From Adiantum capillus-veneris (taxonomy: Eukaryota > Streptophyta > Polypodiopsida > Polypodiales > Pteridaceae): DNA of 62,000 bases. The position numbers and the translations under genes were made by a program. The notes below the pieces were generated by a model. That model made no database searches and was not told the DNA's origin. It was given only the letters and a program-made list of their open reading frames with translations. Shown here piece by piece: positions 10,169-20,455 of this stretch. Location of the stretch: contig CM043959.1 of NCBI GenBank assembly GCA_014529385.2, forward strand, positions 10,878,809-10,940,808. Reading direction: 5' to 3'. Position 1 is the stretch's first letter. Each line of letters begins with the position of its first letter.

Positions 10169-10729
10169 TTGGGGTCTTTATAGCATGTCATGACACTTGT
10201 TTAGGTGAGTGCATGGCCCTCTTCAACCCTTCAATTTTACCATAATAAAAAAAAATTTGCCAGCTTAAATGTGAGCTCAAGTGCACATTCCGGCTCTGTA
10301 TTGGACATCGTCAGGTGCGTTAGAAAGCTCTCTTTAGTGACTTCAAGATGCACACATTGATACACATTTTTTATTACATGTGACTAGACTAAAAAAAATA
10401 CGGTAATGGAAACGTAACGTTTAGGTTATTGCTCCTTGAATTAATAAACGGGGGTACTAAACGTCGTTGAAGCAGGCACATTACAAATTTCAAGGATGAC
10501 GCACGACAATCAAATTTTTCACCTCTTATGGGGTGAAAGATTGTAAGAAAGCATTACGGTTGCTATAACAATTTGCTAACATCTATGCTTTGGGGAAATA
10601 TACAAAAGAACCTAATATTTCTCGAGCAGCGGGATTTCTTAAAGATAATGCTATGTAGTGGTGGAGTTAATCGCGACACAACATGAAACCGGCCCGTAGG
10701 GCGGTATACTTTAGCTTTCACCCGATTCT

Positions 10730-12000
10730 TTACTTGAAAAACTTTACTTCAACTTTACGACACAGAGGGACTTCACGAATAGACCTGTGATTGGAATTAA
10801 CACTTTAAACAAACCACGGCCTAGCAGCTAGAGTGATATCAAGCAGACAGCGACACCTTGTAGACCCCAAAGACTAGTGCCCCTTTCCGTATTACTTTAT
10901 TCTTATAAAACTTGGGAGAAAACCTCCGAGTTCCTACGAGCTGTCCCGCTTTTACCGGGCTGAAAATGGTCTACTCTAGCCCGATTTTGGCAGCATAACC
11001 GCAGTAGAAAGCTTCATAGACAAATCCCCATGTAAAAGATGACTTCCCCGGCGCATATGTGTACTTTCCCAAACCGGGCTGAATTCTCTGTTTCTTGTCT
11101 CGAAAATGCACCCGATCACTTGTACAATGATCCAAACGCTTCCCCGAAGCTCTTGGGGGTATTAGTGATCAATTAGGGTCAAAACCCTAAACCTGCAGGC
11201 TGTATTTTACTGTATTGGGCTCCGTTTCCCGTGCCGGTCGCAACCTGTAGCAAGCCCTCGTACTCCTTCACGTATAGGGCTACTTGCCCTTTGAATCGGA
11301 CGAGAATTCTCGCTTGAAATCTCTCCGAATTCACCAATACCTGCGGGGGATTAGCAATTAGCTAATTCAATATCTGATCAAAAGGCTCTTGCTCTTTCCT
11401 CGGCATACGCGCATGAACCCACACAACTGTGCTTACAGACGGAAAGCCCTTGAGCTGGGCATTATAATTCTGTATTCAAAGGGGGGAGAGGTGCGCGGGA
11501 GTGGAATCGGCGTGCTACATAAGACAAGGGAGAAGGCAAGCTTTTCATTAAAACTGTGAAACCTGCACCCACTACGCACCCACACATTGTAGAGCACTTA
11601 ATGAAGAAGAGAGAGCCCCAAATCAACCTCTCTCTCAAAATTGGGTGGCTCCAGCTCAGTTGGCTTGCAGATGGCCTTTGGTGCCACCATGTGTCCAATT
11701 AGCCTCTTTTGGTTTAAATTCCTAGTACCCACCGATTTATAAAGTTAGCGAGGGGCCTAAATGACTTTGAACTGAGCCTAGACACCCTTTACTGCTCGGA
11801 TTCCAGTGCCGATTGGCCCGAACATCTCATGGCGATGTGCCCTTCCCGACAGCGTGTGAAACTCTCGGTCGTCGGCCGTTTCACACTGGCCACGCAATGT
11901 CCGACCATTTGTGACTTCAGAAAGAGGGTCTTAAAAATTAAAGAAAAATCAAGGGAAAGAAACCAACAACTAAGGTTAGTGGTGCCACAGCCTCGTGACA
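10730..12000 (-). repeat. GyE LTR (3' LTR of a minus-strand gypsy element)
   Basis: On the minus strand the LTR starts TGTCACGAGG at 12000, directly after a polypurine tract, which fixes that end. Near the other end the family-shared block appears as TAATACGGAAAGGGGCACTA (minus strand, about 10875-10900). In other families the LTR ends about 150 bp beyond this block, so the left boundary near 10730 is an estimate. No primer-binding site or target duplication was found there. A TATA-like CTTTATAAATC lies near 11740. Its sequence is distinct from the other LTRs. Confidence 0.6.
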
Positions 12001-12012
12001 TACTCCCCTCTT
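12001..12012 (-). promoter_or_regulatory. Polypurine tract of GyE
   Basis: The minus strand reads AAGAGGGGAGTA directly before TGTCACGAGG. The preceding CGAGGACGTTTGCGATTTC is of the same kind as the region before the GyB 3' LTR (gcggtcgattacaatgctttc). Confidence 0.75.
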
Positions 12013-12419
12013 GAAATCGCAAACGTCCTCGATTGCATGCCAAATATACATGCCATAGGAGATACGAGAATGTAAGATTTGTGGGCCGGCTCGTTGCTAC
12101 TGCTCTCTCGCGCTCACCATTGCTCCAATCCCCCCAGCTCCAGCCTCCCCCTCGTGCTGTACTGACCCTGCAAGCCCTGCCTCCTCCCCCCCCCCGCCTC
12201 CCCGCGCTGCTCGCCACATCATGCGTTGCCCTGAGGTGCCCGCCCGCCCGCCCCTCATTCCCCCCTCGCGCTGCCCGCATCCTGCCCATCATTCCCCCAC
12301 TCCCACCTCGTGCTTCCTTCGGTGTTGTTTCCCAGCGACACCGACTTGCCTTGTCGCTTTATTTCGTCCTCATCGATGCCCTCAACTCCCCTTCTCTTGC
12401 CTTTGCAGCAGCAGTCACA

Positions 12420-13561
12420 AATGAAGGATTTTGCTCCGCCACAAAGAAACTCCACTGAAGCCCCCTCGCCCGACCCTGCAGAACCCAACCATCCAAGTTG
12501 CTCTTTCGCCGACAGAGCAAGCGAGCTTAGAGGCAGAGGTGGCGCGCCTTTAGGCCACCTCTGTTATCTACAAGATTCTTGGTACCAGACCCAATAGAGG
12601 GGAGGTGTGTGATCTCCTCCAGGCTTGCCTTCTCGCAGATGTGGGCAAGACCCTTGATGTTAAGCTTCTCGGACGTAGCTACTACCAGATAGAGTTTGAG
12701 ACTTCCAAGATGGCGTCCAAAGTCATTGTGATGAGCCCCTTGGCTATCTGAGCAATTCGAGCTTACTTTCGTCAGTGGCGCCACGGTTTCGACCCAGCTA
12801 TTGATGTTCTTGTCGAGGAGGCAGACCTCCCCATCTCGGTCTGCTTCCCCGACTTGAGGAGAGACTATCTTCCGCTCCTGTCCTGAATTGGCTCAGAGAT
12901 TGGGACTGTCCTAGAGACACCTTGCACGACAGTTGACATTCCGACAATACGTGTTTTGGTGTGGAACACCAACACCCTCCCGAAGGTCATTCTACTACCT
13001 CGGGTGAGTGGTGGTTGGCTCCGCCAAAGCGTGGAGTATTCGGGCCTCATGAATCAGAGTTTCATTTGTCGACAGATGGGCCATCTTGCGAAGGCCTGCC
13101 CACGGAGGAGGCCCTGCCCTTCACCTCAAGCTCAGTCCTAGCCTACTAGGGCTGGCTAGCAGCAGCAGACAGATTCACAGGGTACTCAGGCAGCCTCACC
13201 CTCCGAGCTCGGGGCTCAGGCAGAGGAGGGTTGGTAGCAGGTTCGTGGTCGGCGTCGACAGGGGCCACCACGTCAGCCTGGCCCCCCGGGTGGTTGCCAG
13301 GCTCCAGGCCAGTAGCAGTAGGTTCCACAGGGAACTGTTTCGACCCTCTTCACCAGGACGAGGTCCCCGCTCCACCCTCCACCTCAGCCTCTCCTTCGCG
13401 ACAGCCCCTCCTTCCCGCTCGAGTTCTCCTCCGCCTCTCCCCCCGCCTCCTTCCTCTCCTTTCGCAGCTCCCCACTCCTCCATCCCCCACTACCTCCCCC
13501 CCTCCCCCCCCCCCCCCCCCCCCCCCACTTCCACATCTCCTCCCGCTCCTACACCGCAACC
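12420..13561 (+). pseudogene. LineOld ORF1, N-terminal part
   Basis: It is homologous to LineYoung ORF1 residues 1 to about 380: the start EAPSPDPAEP, an RRM/DUF4283-like region with YYQIEFETS, the LPRVSGGW segment, and a zinc knuckle ending CRQMGHLAKAC (about 13066-13107). Its first Cys is Ser here. A Pro/Ser-rich linker follows, containing a run of 20 or more C at 13503-13526. Stops at about 12752 and 12884 and several frameshifts break it. In related plant LINEs ORF1 is the RNA-binding protein of the retrotransposition particle. Confidence 0.82.
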
Positions 13562-13571
13562 CAAGGTGGAA
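13562..13571 (+). repeat. hAT left terminal inverted repeat
   Basis: CAAGGTGGAA, the reverse complement of 28013-28022. A subterminal GTATGTACGTACC follows at 13575-13587. Confidence 0.75.
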
Positions 13572-13917
13572 TCCGTATGTACGTACCTAACGATTCCGTA
13601 TGGTACAGTACGACAATAATTTTTTTTTTTTTGGATGTTTTCTCTACGGACCAAGCGCGCTAGGGGCGCTTCTAGATTGGGATAATAGGGTGAAGGGGAG
13701 AGAGCCTTAGGCTTTTGTAATCGACCAGGATTACAAAAGACTCTGTCGTGTTACAGAGAAGTGCACAAATACTTGCAGAGAAGTGCGCAGAGACCTGCAG
13801 AGCCGAGCTACGCGCGTGAAAAGGTAATGCTTCTGCCACCATGGACTCCGTACTCTTCTCGCACTCCGTACTCCTCGTGTGTGCACTCTTTTGCATTTGC
13901 AATGTGCAGAATTCATT

Positions 13918-14749
13918 ATGCCGGGTAAAACCAACCCCAATTGGTCGCTCCACACCAATGTGTTGAGCATCATCACGACCATTTCTAAGCAAGGTTCCGG
14001 CACACGCTTATGGCAATGCAAGTATTGTGGGGACCAGTACACCAGCACTATTACGCGAGTCAAAAAGCACTTGACGGGCATTGGGTGCTCTGATCCGATT
14101 GATGCATGTGAGAAAATACCACCACCTTTGAGGGAGCAGCTTATTGAAGAGTATTTTCCTGTTGGTGCTCCTGGTTTGAGAGAGCACGTGTTGGCGGTGA
14201 AGATGAGGATTCCTTGCCACGTGAAAAAGGTACATCTGAAACACCAACGCAGACCACTTTGCCTAGTCGCATTTCTTCTCAGGCTTGGATCAAAGAGCGT
14301 CAGAGGGTGGCAGAGATGGAGATATGTCGCACTCTTATTGAGTGCAACATATCTATCAATGTTTTGCGCACAGATCAGTGGAAAAGAATGGTAAAAGCCA
14401 TTGCATAGGTTGGGCCTACTGAGACACGGACAGGTCTTGATTACACCAAGGTGCGCACCACTATGTTAGATGAACAGAAGGCCTTAATTGAGAAGGCACC
14501 TACGCGTGTGAAAGCTGGATGGAAGGAGTTTGGATGCACCATTATCTCATATGGTTGGGCAGACATACGCAGACGACACATAATCAATATCCTAGTGTCT
14601 TCTGCTTTGGGCACCTATTTCTTGCGTGCTGTGGATGCAGGGAAAGCAGGGGAAAAGATCACGACTGAGTTTATATTTGGTAACATCAAAACAACCATAG
14701 AGGAGGTTGGCAAGGAGAATGTTGTGCAGGTGGTGACAGACAATGCAGC
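13918..14749 (+). pseudogene. hAT transposase, 5' part (BED finger and first half of DUF659)
   Basis: The ATG at 13918 gives MPGKTNPNWS, then a BED-type zinc finger with CKYC (about residues 42-45) and a His/Cys pair in VKKHLTGIGC. A frameshift near 14200 moves the frame to the one read from 14214. A TAG at 14406 follows VKAIA. Downstream is a DUF659-type segment (WKEFGCTIIS, GWADIRRR, ENVVQVVTDNAA), whose TDN Asp is the usual first catalytic residue. The frame stops because TRN-2 is inserted at 14750; the next codons are at 19140. BED fingers bind the transposon ends. Confidence 0.88.
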
Positions 14750-16021
14750 TGTTAGGTGCAGCGGAATGATTGTTTGCGCTTTGCTCAAGATGAGTGCTCC
14801 AAACTGTGCTCAAGGTTTCTTTTGTTCTTATGGAAGGGAGAGCCTTCCGTTCTTAATGAGAGAATGCTATGATCACAAACAAAGTGAATGGACACTGTGC
14901 GTGCAAGTGTATGAGACTGAGAGATAGAGAGAGAAGAGAGATACGACACCAGAGACGTTGTAAAACCCTCCTCCGAAGGCCCCACTCTCGTTGGCGAGAG
15001 TGGTCTACTATTGATTGCACAAACTGGTACAAACTGAATGCATGTGACTGATTTCAGCATCTGCGTTTTCAGCGCGTCGTCATCGCATCGTCGTTATCGG
15101 CATCATCATCGACATAGAGTCAGAATTCAACAGATACAAGATTTGCAGATTTCAGCCCATAGCGTTTTTGGACGGCAGATAAAAGATTGCAGATTTCAGC
15201 CCTAAGGTCGGTCTCGTCGTCCCCGTCGTCATCGCCGACATAGCCTAGACTTGCATCGGCGTTTTCCGGGCTGAAACTGTAAACCTTGCGGAAATTGACC
15301 GTGCGGTGAGGATCTACTACGGGAAGGTGAGATCTGCGAGGTTTGGGACTTGATCTGCGGTGTCTACTTGCTGAAAACTGGAAACGCTAATGTTCCTTGC
15401 TGTTCCGTCGCGGTAAAGCTGCAAAATGCTAAGGCTGATCTGCAAACCAAAAATGCTAGGGCTGAAATTCTGCTACTGTCGCTAGTTGCTCTGCAAAATG
15501 CAAAACGCTAGGCTACTCTGAGGTTCTGCTGTCGCCGGAATCTGCAAAAGCAAATCGATGGCTGATCTGGTGATGAAAAACGCTAGGTGATGGCTGTGCT
15601 CCAAAAACGTTAGGTCTCTTGGGGGGGTTCTTCTGAGAAGGTGCATGTTGAGCGTGGAGCTCTTGCTGCCTCTTCTGCCAATTAGTGCTAGTCTAGGTTT
15701 GCTTATATACAAACTTACTCAATTTGCCCTATCTACTTTCCAACAAAAGTCACTTAAAAATAAGTGAAAAATGCAAAAATAGAGAAAATAGGCTAAATGC
15801 ACTGGAGAATTGCCCTGAAGGATTCTGATGGGAATGCTTATGATCATGCTGTGTGCAACTAGAGGATATGCATCTACACTAAAAGACTGGGCATGCACGG
15901 TCTACGAATAGACTCACAAAAGTGCCATATCACTTCTAAATATAGATTGACTGGACTGACTGAGCCCTGATCATGCTGTAGCTTGTCCACGGACACATAG
16001 GGTTGGATGTGTCACGTGACA
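14750..16021 (-). repeat. TRN-2 3' LTR (carries an inverted block)
   Basis: 1272 bp; on the plus strand it starts TGTTAGGTGCAGCGGAATG and ends GTCACGTGACA. It is nearly identical to 17881-19139 except for the 208-bp block at 15050-15257, which is inverted, and small indels. Stem-loop at 14982-15003. Confidence 0.93.
15050..15257. other. Inverted 208-bp block within one LTR
   Basis: The plus strand here begins GATTTCAGCATCTGCG and ends GACTTGCATC. The other LTR at 18170-18366 begins GATGCAAGTC and ends GCAGATGCTGAAATC, that is, the reverse complement. The bases on both sides (catgtgact before, ggcgttttccggg or tgcgttttccggg after) are in the same orientation in both. The TRN-1 LTRs show that 18170-18366 has the normal orientation. 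Confidence 0.88.
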
Positions 16022-16033
16022 TCCTCTCCTTTT
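16022..16033 (-). promoter_or_regulatory. Polypurine tract of TRN-2
   Basis: The minus strand reads AAAAGGAGAGGA directly before the 3' LTR. Confidence 0.85.
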
Positions 16034-16049
16034 CAAAGTGAGGTACTGG

Positions 16050-17040
16050 TACCGAACTGTATGGCGTCGAGGGAGATCGCCAAGAGCATCCGGAATCTTG
16101 GAAGGGATTCTTCGCTGGCCCACTTTGATGTGTAGGTCATGCGGTACTTGAACTTCATAAAGGTCTGCAACGCTTGCTTCTTTCGGCCGCGCCGAAAGCG
16201 ACAGTCTTTTGAGGCTCCTTCGACGCTTCAACTTTCTCGAGAGTCATGCTTCTTTCTTCTTCAAGAATCTCCATGGCTGAAAATTCCTGAAACCATTTCC
16301 AACACAAAACCATGAATATACCTATTCTATGTAAAGTGAATGGAAAAAATCTTGTCGTCCTAATAGACTGTGCATGCAATGTAGATGAACAAATAGACGG
16401 AGTGCCAAACCGTTCACCACACACACGTAAACAAGGAGATCGAATCTTTCTCTTACGATCTAGAGCAATCAACTGTGGCAATTAACAACGGAAATGCCCA
16501 TGCTTGGTGCTCATACTTTCATGTGCTCGTTCTACGAATGTGTCATGCCAAGGAAGAGATATGGAATGTGACTTCCTTGAATGCATACTTTTCAACTTTT
16601 TATGAAAAATCCGCAGACACTCGTGCTCATTCATGAGTGAAACGTGCTCAACGTACAATATGTCATGCCTAGGAAAAGGGATCACATAAAGACCTAAAAT
16701 ATAGGAAACGATCACGAATGAAACACTCGAACAATGCGTGCGTATCAATCATGCGAACACATAATACTTCCTGTAAGGGTTCTTTTGATCTAGGCTCGAG
16801 AGCCAAGATCTATCCTTCGTGATTGATCGAATCTGCAACGAGGTTAGCTTCGCTAGAAAAAGCATCAACTAACACATCATCCTTGTGAACAAGCACGTCT
16901 TCTTCATGCAAATCATCATGCTTGTGAGAAATCAGATCTTGATCATGCAAATCATCATGCTTGTCATTGTCATCCAAATCATCATGGTTATCATTGTCAT
17001 TCAAATCATCATCATGCAAATCATGTGTGTCTTGATGTGG
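16050..17040 (-). pseudogene. Orphan His/Asp-repeat ORF of TRN-2
   Basis: On the minus strand the region opens with an irregular His/Asp/Asn array (HDDLNDND-type and HDDLHDQDLISHK units). It continues with DAFSSEANL, EVLCVRMI, SLMNEHECLRI, SHSISLPWH, then PQLIALDRK, ERFGTPSICSSTL and finally ARPKEASVADLYEVQV. The same landmarks occur in the same order in TRN-1 (4652-5650). The frame is open over three stretches (17019-16810, 16748-16482, 16481-16155) with a stop or shift between them. No known domain is recognised. Confidence 0.6.
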
Positions 17041-17052
17041 AGAAGAAGAGAC

Positions 17053-17594
17053 TCAGAGAGTCTCCTTTTCCAGAATCTGTTGCATCTGTGCCTGAACTTG
17101 AGAAAAGAGTCGCAACATCTCTTGCATTCTTGCTTTGTTCTTGCGATCAAATCTTGCTCGACTTTCTTTTTCTTCCAAGTCGTACTGACGCTCTATGGCT
17201 GCCATTTCTTCTTTGTAGTCACGATCTATGGCTGCCATTTCTTCTTCGTAGGTCTTTCTTTCTGCTTCTCTTTCTTTGCGTTCTAACTTTCTTTCAAAAA
17301 ACAACTGGTCCAACTCCTGCATAGGAGTTAGCGCAATCCTTGACGTAGATGGGGAAGGTCAGAAAAACCTCCTGGTGGGGAAAATTCTTCTTCGCCTCTC
17401 TCATGCTCATCACCTCTGAGCGAAGTATCCATTCCGCTTCGAGTGATGACCATCCACTGAAGTCTTGGGTTCTTGTGGTCTTGGGTTCTTAAGTTCACGA
17501 GGAACTTGGGTTCTTCAGGTTTTCTTTCGCTTGCAATCTGTGTTCGAGAAGGATCTTCTCTTCCCCCAAGTTCTACTCCTTTCCGCGGGCGCAC
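17053..17594 (-). pseudogene. Gag N-terminus and coiled coil of TRN-2
   Basis: The minus strand gives MVITRSGMDT, a start shared with TRN-1, then after a frame break a coiled coil of about 80 residues rich in Glu, Arg and Lys with two EEMAAI(D/E)R repeats, ending LEKETL. In TRN-1 the coiled coil leads into the gag core and protease region. Here LEKETL joins directly to the segment before the His/Asp array, so about 1.4 kb of gag and protease is missing at a clean junction. Confidence 0.7.
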
Positions 17595-17867
17595 CCCATG
17601 GTGGCCTTGCGCTCACACCAAGGTTGCTTTTTCCCACCTTAGTTGATTGGCCGGCCGCTAAGTGCACGGTCCGCTCTCAATGAGTGAAAAGAGACACAAG
17701 GGGAGGCTGGACAAGCCCTTCTTTCTTGGGATTCTTGTCACTCTTCAAAAACACGATTAGGAATCGACACACCCAAGCGAACTTGGGTTCGTGCGACCGC
17801 AACAAGCAAAAAAAAAATCTTGTGATTCTTGTGGTTCTTTCCTTGAGTGATACAGAACACTGCCAAA

Positions 17868-17879
17868 GCTCTGATACCA
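17868..17879 (-). promoter_or_regulatory. Primer-binding site of TRN-2
   Basis: The minus strand reads TGGTATCAGAGC next to the 5' LTR boundary at 17881. Confidence 0.9.
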
Positions 17880-17880
17880 A

Positions 17881-19139
17881 TGTTAGGTGCAATAGAATGA
17901 TTGTTTGCGCTTTGCTCAAGATGAGTGCTCCGAACTGTGCTTAAGGTTCGTTTTGAGGGGAGCCTTCCGTTCTTAATGAGAGAATACTATGATCACAAAC
18001 AAAGTGAATGGACACTGTGCGTGCAAGTGTATGAGACTGAGAGATAGAGAGAGAAGAGAGATACGACACCAGAGACGTTGTAAAACCCTCCTCCGAAGGC
18101 CCCACTCTCGTCGGCGAGAGTGGTCTACTATTGATTGCACAAACTGGTACAAACTGAATGCATGTGACTGATGCAAGTCTAGGCTATGTCGGCGATGACG
18201 ACGGGGACGACGAGACCGACCTAAAGTCTGAATTCTGCAATCTTTTATCTGCCGTCCAAAAACGCTATGGGCTGAAATCTGCAAATCTTGTATCTGCTGA
18301 ATTCTGACTGTATGTCGATGATGATGTCGATGACGACGATGCGCTGAAAACGCAGATGCTGAAATCTGCGTTTTCCGGGCAGAAACTGTAAACCTTGCGG
18401 AAACTGACCGTGCGACGAGGATCTGCTACGGGAAGGTGAGATCTGCGAGGTTCGGGACTTGATCTGCGGTGTCTTATTGCTGAAAACTGGAAACGCTAAT
18501 GTTCCTTGTTGTTCCGTTGCGGTAAAGCTGCAAAACGCCGGGTCTTGATCTGCAAACCAAAAATGCTAGGGCTGAAATTTTGCTGCTATCGCCAGTTGCT
18601 CTGCAAAATGCAAAATGCTAGGTTACTCTGAGGTTCTGCTGTCTGTCGCCGGAATCTGCAAAAGCAAATCGTTGGCTGATCTGGTGATGAAAAACGCTAG
18701 GTGATGGCTCTGCTCCAAAAACGCTAGGTCTCTTGGGGGGGTTCTGCTAAGAAGGTGCATGTTGAGCGTGGAGCTCCTTCTGCCTCTTCTGCCAATTAGT
18801 TCTAGTCTAGGTTTGCTTATATACAAACTTACTCAATTTGCCCTACCCACTGTCCAACAAAAGTCACTTAAAAATAATAAGTGAAAAATGTCAAAAATAG
18901 AAAAAATAGGCTAAATGCATTGGAAAATTCCTGTGAAGGATTTTGATGGGCATGCTTATGATCATGCTGTGTGCAACCAGAGGATATGCATGTACACTAA
19001 GTGGCTGGGCATGCACGGTCTACGAATAGACTCACAAAAGTGCCAGATCACTTCTAAATCTAGATTGACTGGAATGACTGAACCTTGATCATGCTGTAGC
19101 TTGTCCACGGACACATAGGGTTGGATGTGTCACGTGACA
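17881..19139 (-). repeat. TRN-2 5' LTR
   Basis: 1259 bp; its internal block has the normal family orientation (18170-18366). Stem-loop at 18102-18123. It is followed by the target duplicate GCAGC. Confidence 0.93.
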
Positions 19140-19684
19140 GCAGCTATTTGCAAGGCAATGGGATTTATGGTCGAGCAACAGTTTCCTGGCATAGTGTGGA
19201 CTCCATGTGCTGCACATTGGTTGGATTTGCTCATGGAGGATATGGGCAAACTTTCATGGGTGCAGCCCATAGTTGCAGATGTGGTCAAGGTCACCACATT
19301 CTTTTGCAAGAAACATCAGGCTCTTGCTATCTTCCGCAGCCATAGCACTTTGGATATGGTGCGACCTTCAAAAACCAGGTTTGCCTACATTTACTTGGTT
19401 TTACAGAGGCTCTACAAACTTAGAGATCCACTTCTCCAGACAGTGGTGGATCCAAAATGGCGAGACATGTCAAGATTGCAGGATGAATCTAGAAAATACT
19501 TGCAGAGGCGGATCCTTGATGAGAGCTTTTGGCAGGAAGTGCACGCTCTTTCAGTGGCACTCAAGGCAGTCTACGTCCTCCTTCGATTGACGGATATGGA
19601 GGGATCGACCTTGGGACTAGTCTATCATCTGTTTATGCAGATGAAAGACCACGTTTCCAAATGCTCTCTGTTGAATATTGATCG
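19140..19684 (+). pseudogene. hAT transposase, middle part
   Basis: It reads on from 14749 as AAICKAMGFMVEQQ and continues FPGIVWTPCAAHWLDLLMED, then KTRFAYIY and the DPLLQTVVDPKW segment, typical of the DUF659/hAT transposase core. The block is open for about 180 codons and ends at 19684 (NIDR) with the donor GTAAGG. An intron of 90 bp (19685-19774) ends TTTCAG, and a 20-bp exon start precedes the GyB insertion at 19795. Confidence 0.87.
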
Positions 19685-19794
19685 GTAAGGGGTTCCTCAT
19701 GTTCTAATGGTTATCTGTTTTAATCATCAAGTCTAAGTTTTAACTTGTATTGACAAGTTGTTTTGATATTTCAGCCGATCAGATTTATTGGGAT

Positions 19795-19911
19795 TGTCAC
19801 AAAGTGATGACGTGGCGGACAACAGAAACCCTAATTTCTGCCAGAAATCCTAAAATTCCTCAAACCCTAATTTTTGCCAGAAACCCTAAAATTCCGGAAA
19901 TCGCGGAGGCG

Positions 19912-19961
<50 letters not shown>

Positions 19962-20382
19962 GAAATTTTGAGCAACGCAAATCTTAGCTTTTCGCTTTGA
20001 TTTGGGAGAAAGAAAGAGAAAAAGAGAACTTGCTTTTTACTGACTCTCATTGAGAGAGAGAGAATCTGCTTTTGCTTTCAAGCTTTTGGGGCTCTGCTTT
20101 TGGGCATCCCTTGTAATCTTTAAATTAGTGGTGAGGGCCTCACTTCTCAGAGCATCTGGACGCAGAGTCTGAGAGTGAAACCCCAACCGCTCTCTTGTAC
20201 TTTGATGATTGATTAATATAAAAAGAAATACTGAAAGGGGCGCCAGTCTTTGGGGCCAATATCTCTAGGCACGGAACTCCGCCGGGCCAGTGCAAATCTA
20301 TTGTGATCTGTGAATTGTTTTGAAGTGGTTATTTGGTGCTGTCGCAATTGATTCTTGACTTGGAGTGTCCAAGTCGGTTACA
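19795..20382 (+). repeat. GyB 5' LTR
   Basis: 588 bp, TGTCACAAAGTGATGACGTG...GTTACA. It has several CCCTAA or telobox-like motifs at 19825-19890, a TA microsatellite (19914-19958), and the shared GAAATACTGAAAGGGGCGCC block at about 20225-20244. Confidence 0.95.
19914..19958. repeat. (TA)n microsatellite
   Basis: About 22 TA units in the 5' LTR. The 3' LTR has only a T/C-rich run at this place (26046-26062), so the array expanded after insertion or the 3' copy lost it. Confidence 0.95.
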
Positions 20383-20383
20383 G

Positions 20384-20395
20384 TGGTATCAGAGC
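20384..20395 (+). promoter_or_regulatory. Primer-binding site of GyB
   Basis: TGGTATCAGAGC, one base after the LTR end. Confidence 0.93.
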
Positions 20396-20455
20396 ACGGC
20401 CGATTTCTCTTCTACGGGAAATCCGATCCCCGATTTTTTTTTTTCCGTGGCACCT

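Larger units (their letters stand above)
9709..10730. other. Unassigned sequence with a possible minus-strand promoter
   Basis: No convincing ORF. Read on the minus strand, a CCTATATAAAG box is followed by a C-rich, then CT/GA-rich stretch, which looks like a promoter and leader of an LTR, but no repeat partner is in the window. GT-rich simple sequence lies at 9940-9990. Confidence 0.4.
14750..19139 (-). mobile_element. TRN-2, complete non-autonomous LTR retrotransposon inside the hAT transposase
   Basis: LTRs at 14750-16021 and 17881-19139 flank a 1.86-kb internal region with a minus-strand primer-binding site (17868-17879) and polypurine tract (16022-16033). The perfect target duplication GCAGC is at 14745-14749 and 19140-19144; joining the flanks restores the transposase reading TDNAAICKAMG. 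Compared with TRN-1 it has lost the gag core, zinc knuckle and protease region but kept the coiled coil and the orphan ORF. The two LTRs are nearly identical outside one inverted block, so it is fairly young. Confidence 0.95.

Noticed and set aside
12033-12458. A host gene exon between the GyE LTR and LineOld
   Set aside because: The frame spans the LineOld 5' UTR, is low-complexity, and its relative in LineYoung is not open.
13086-13619. A 177-codon Pro/Ser-rich frame
   Set aside because: It is a shifted frame of the LineOld ORF1 linker and runs into the hAT end.
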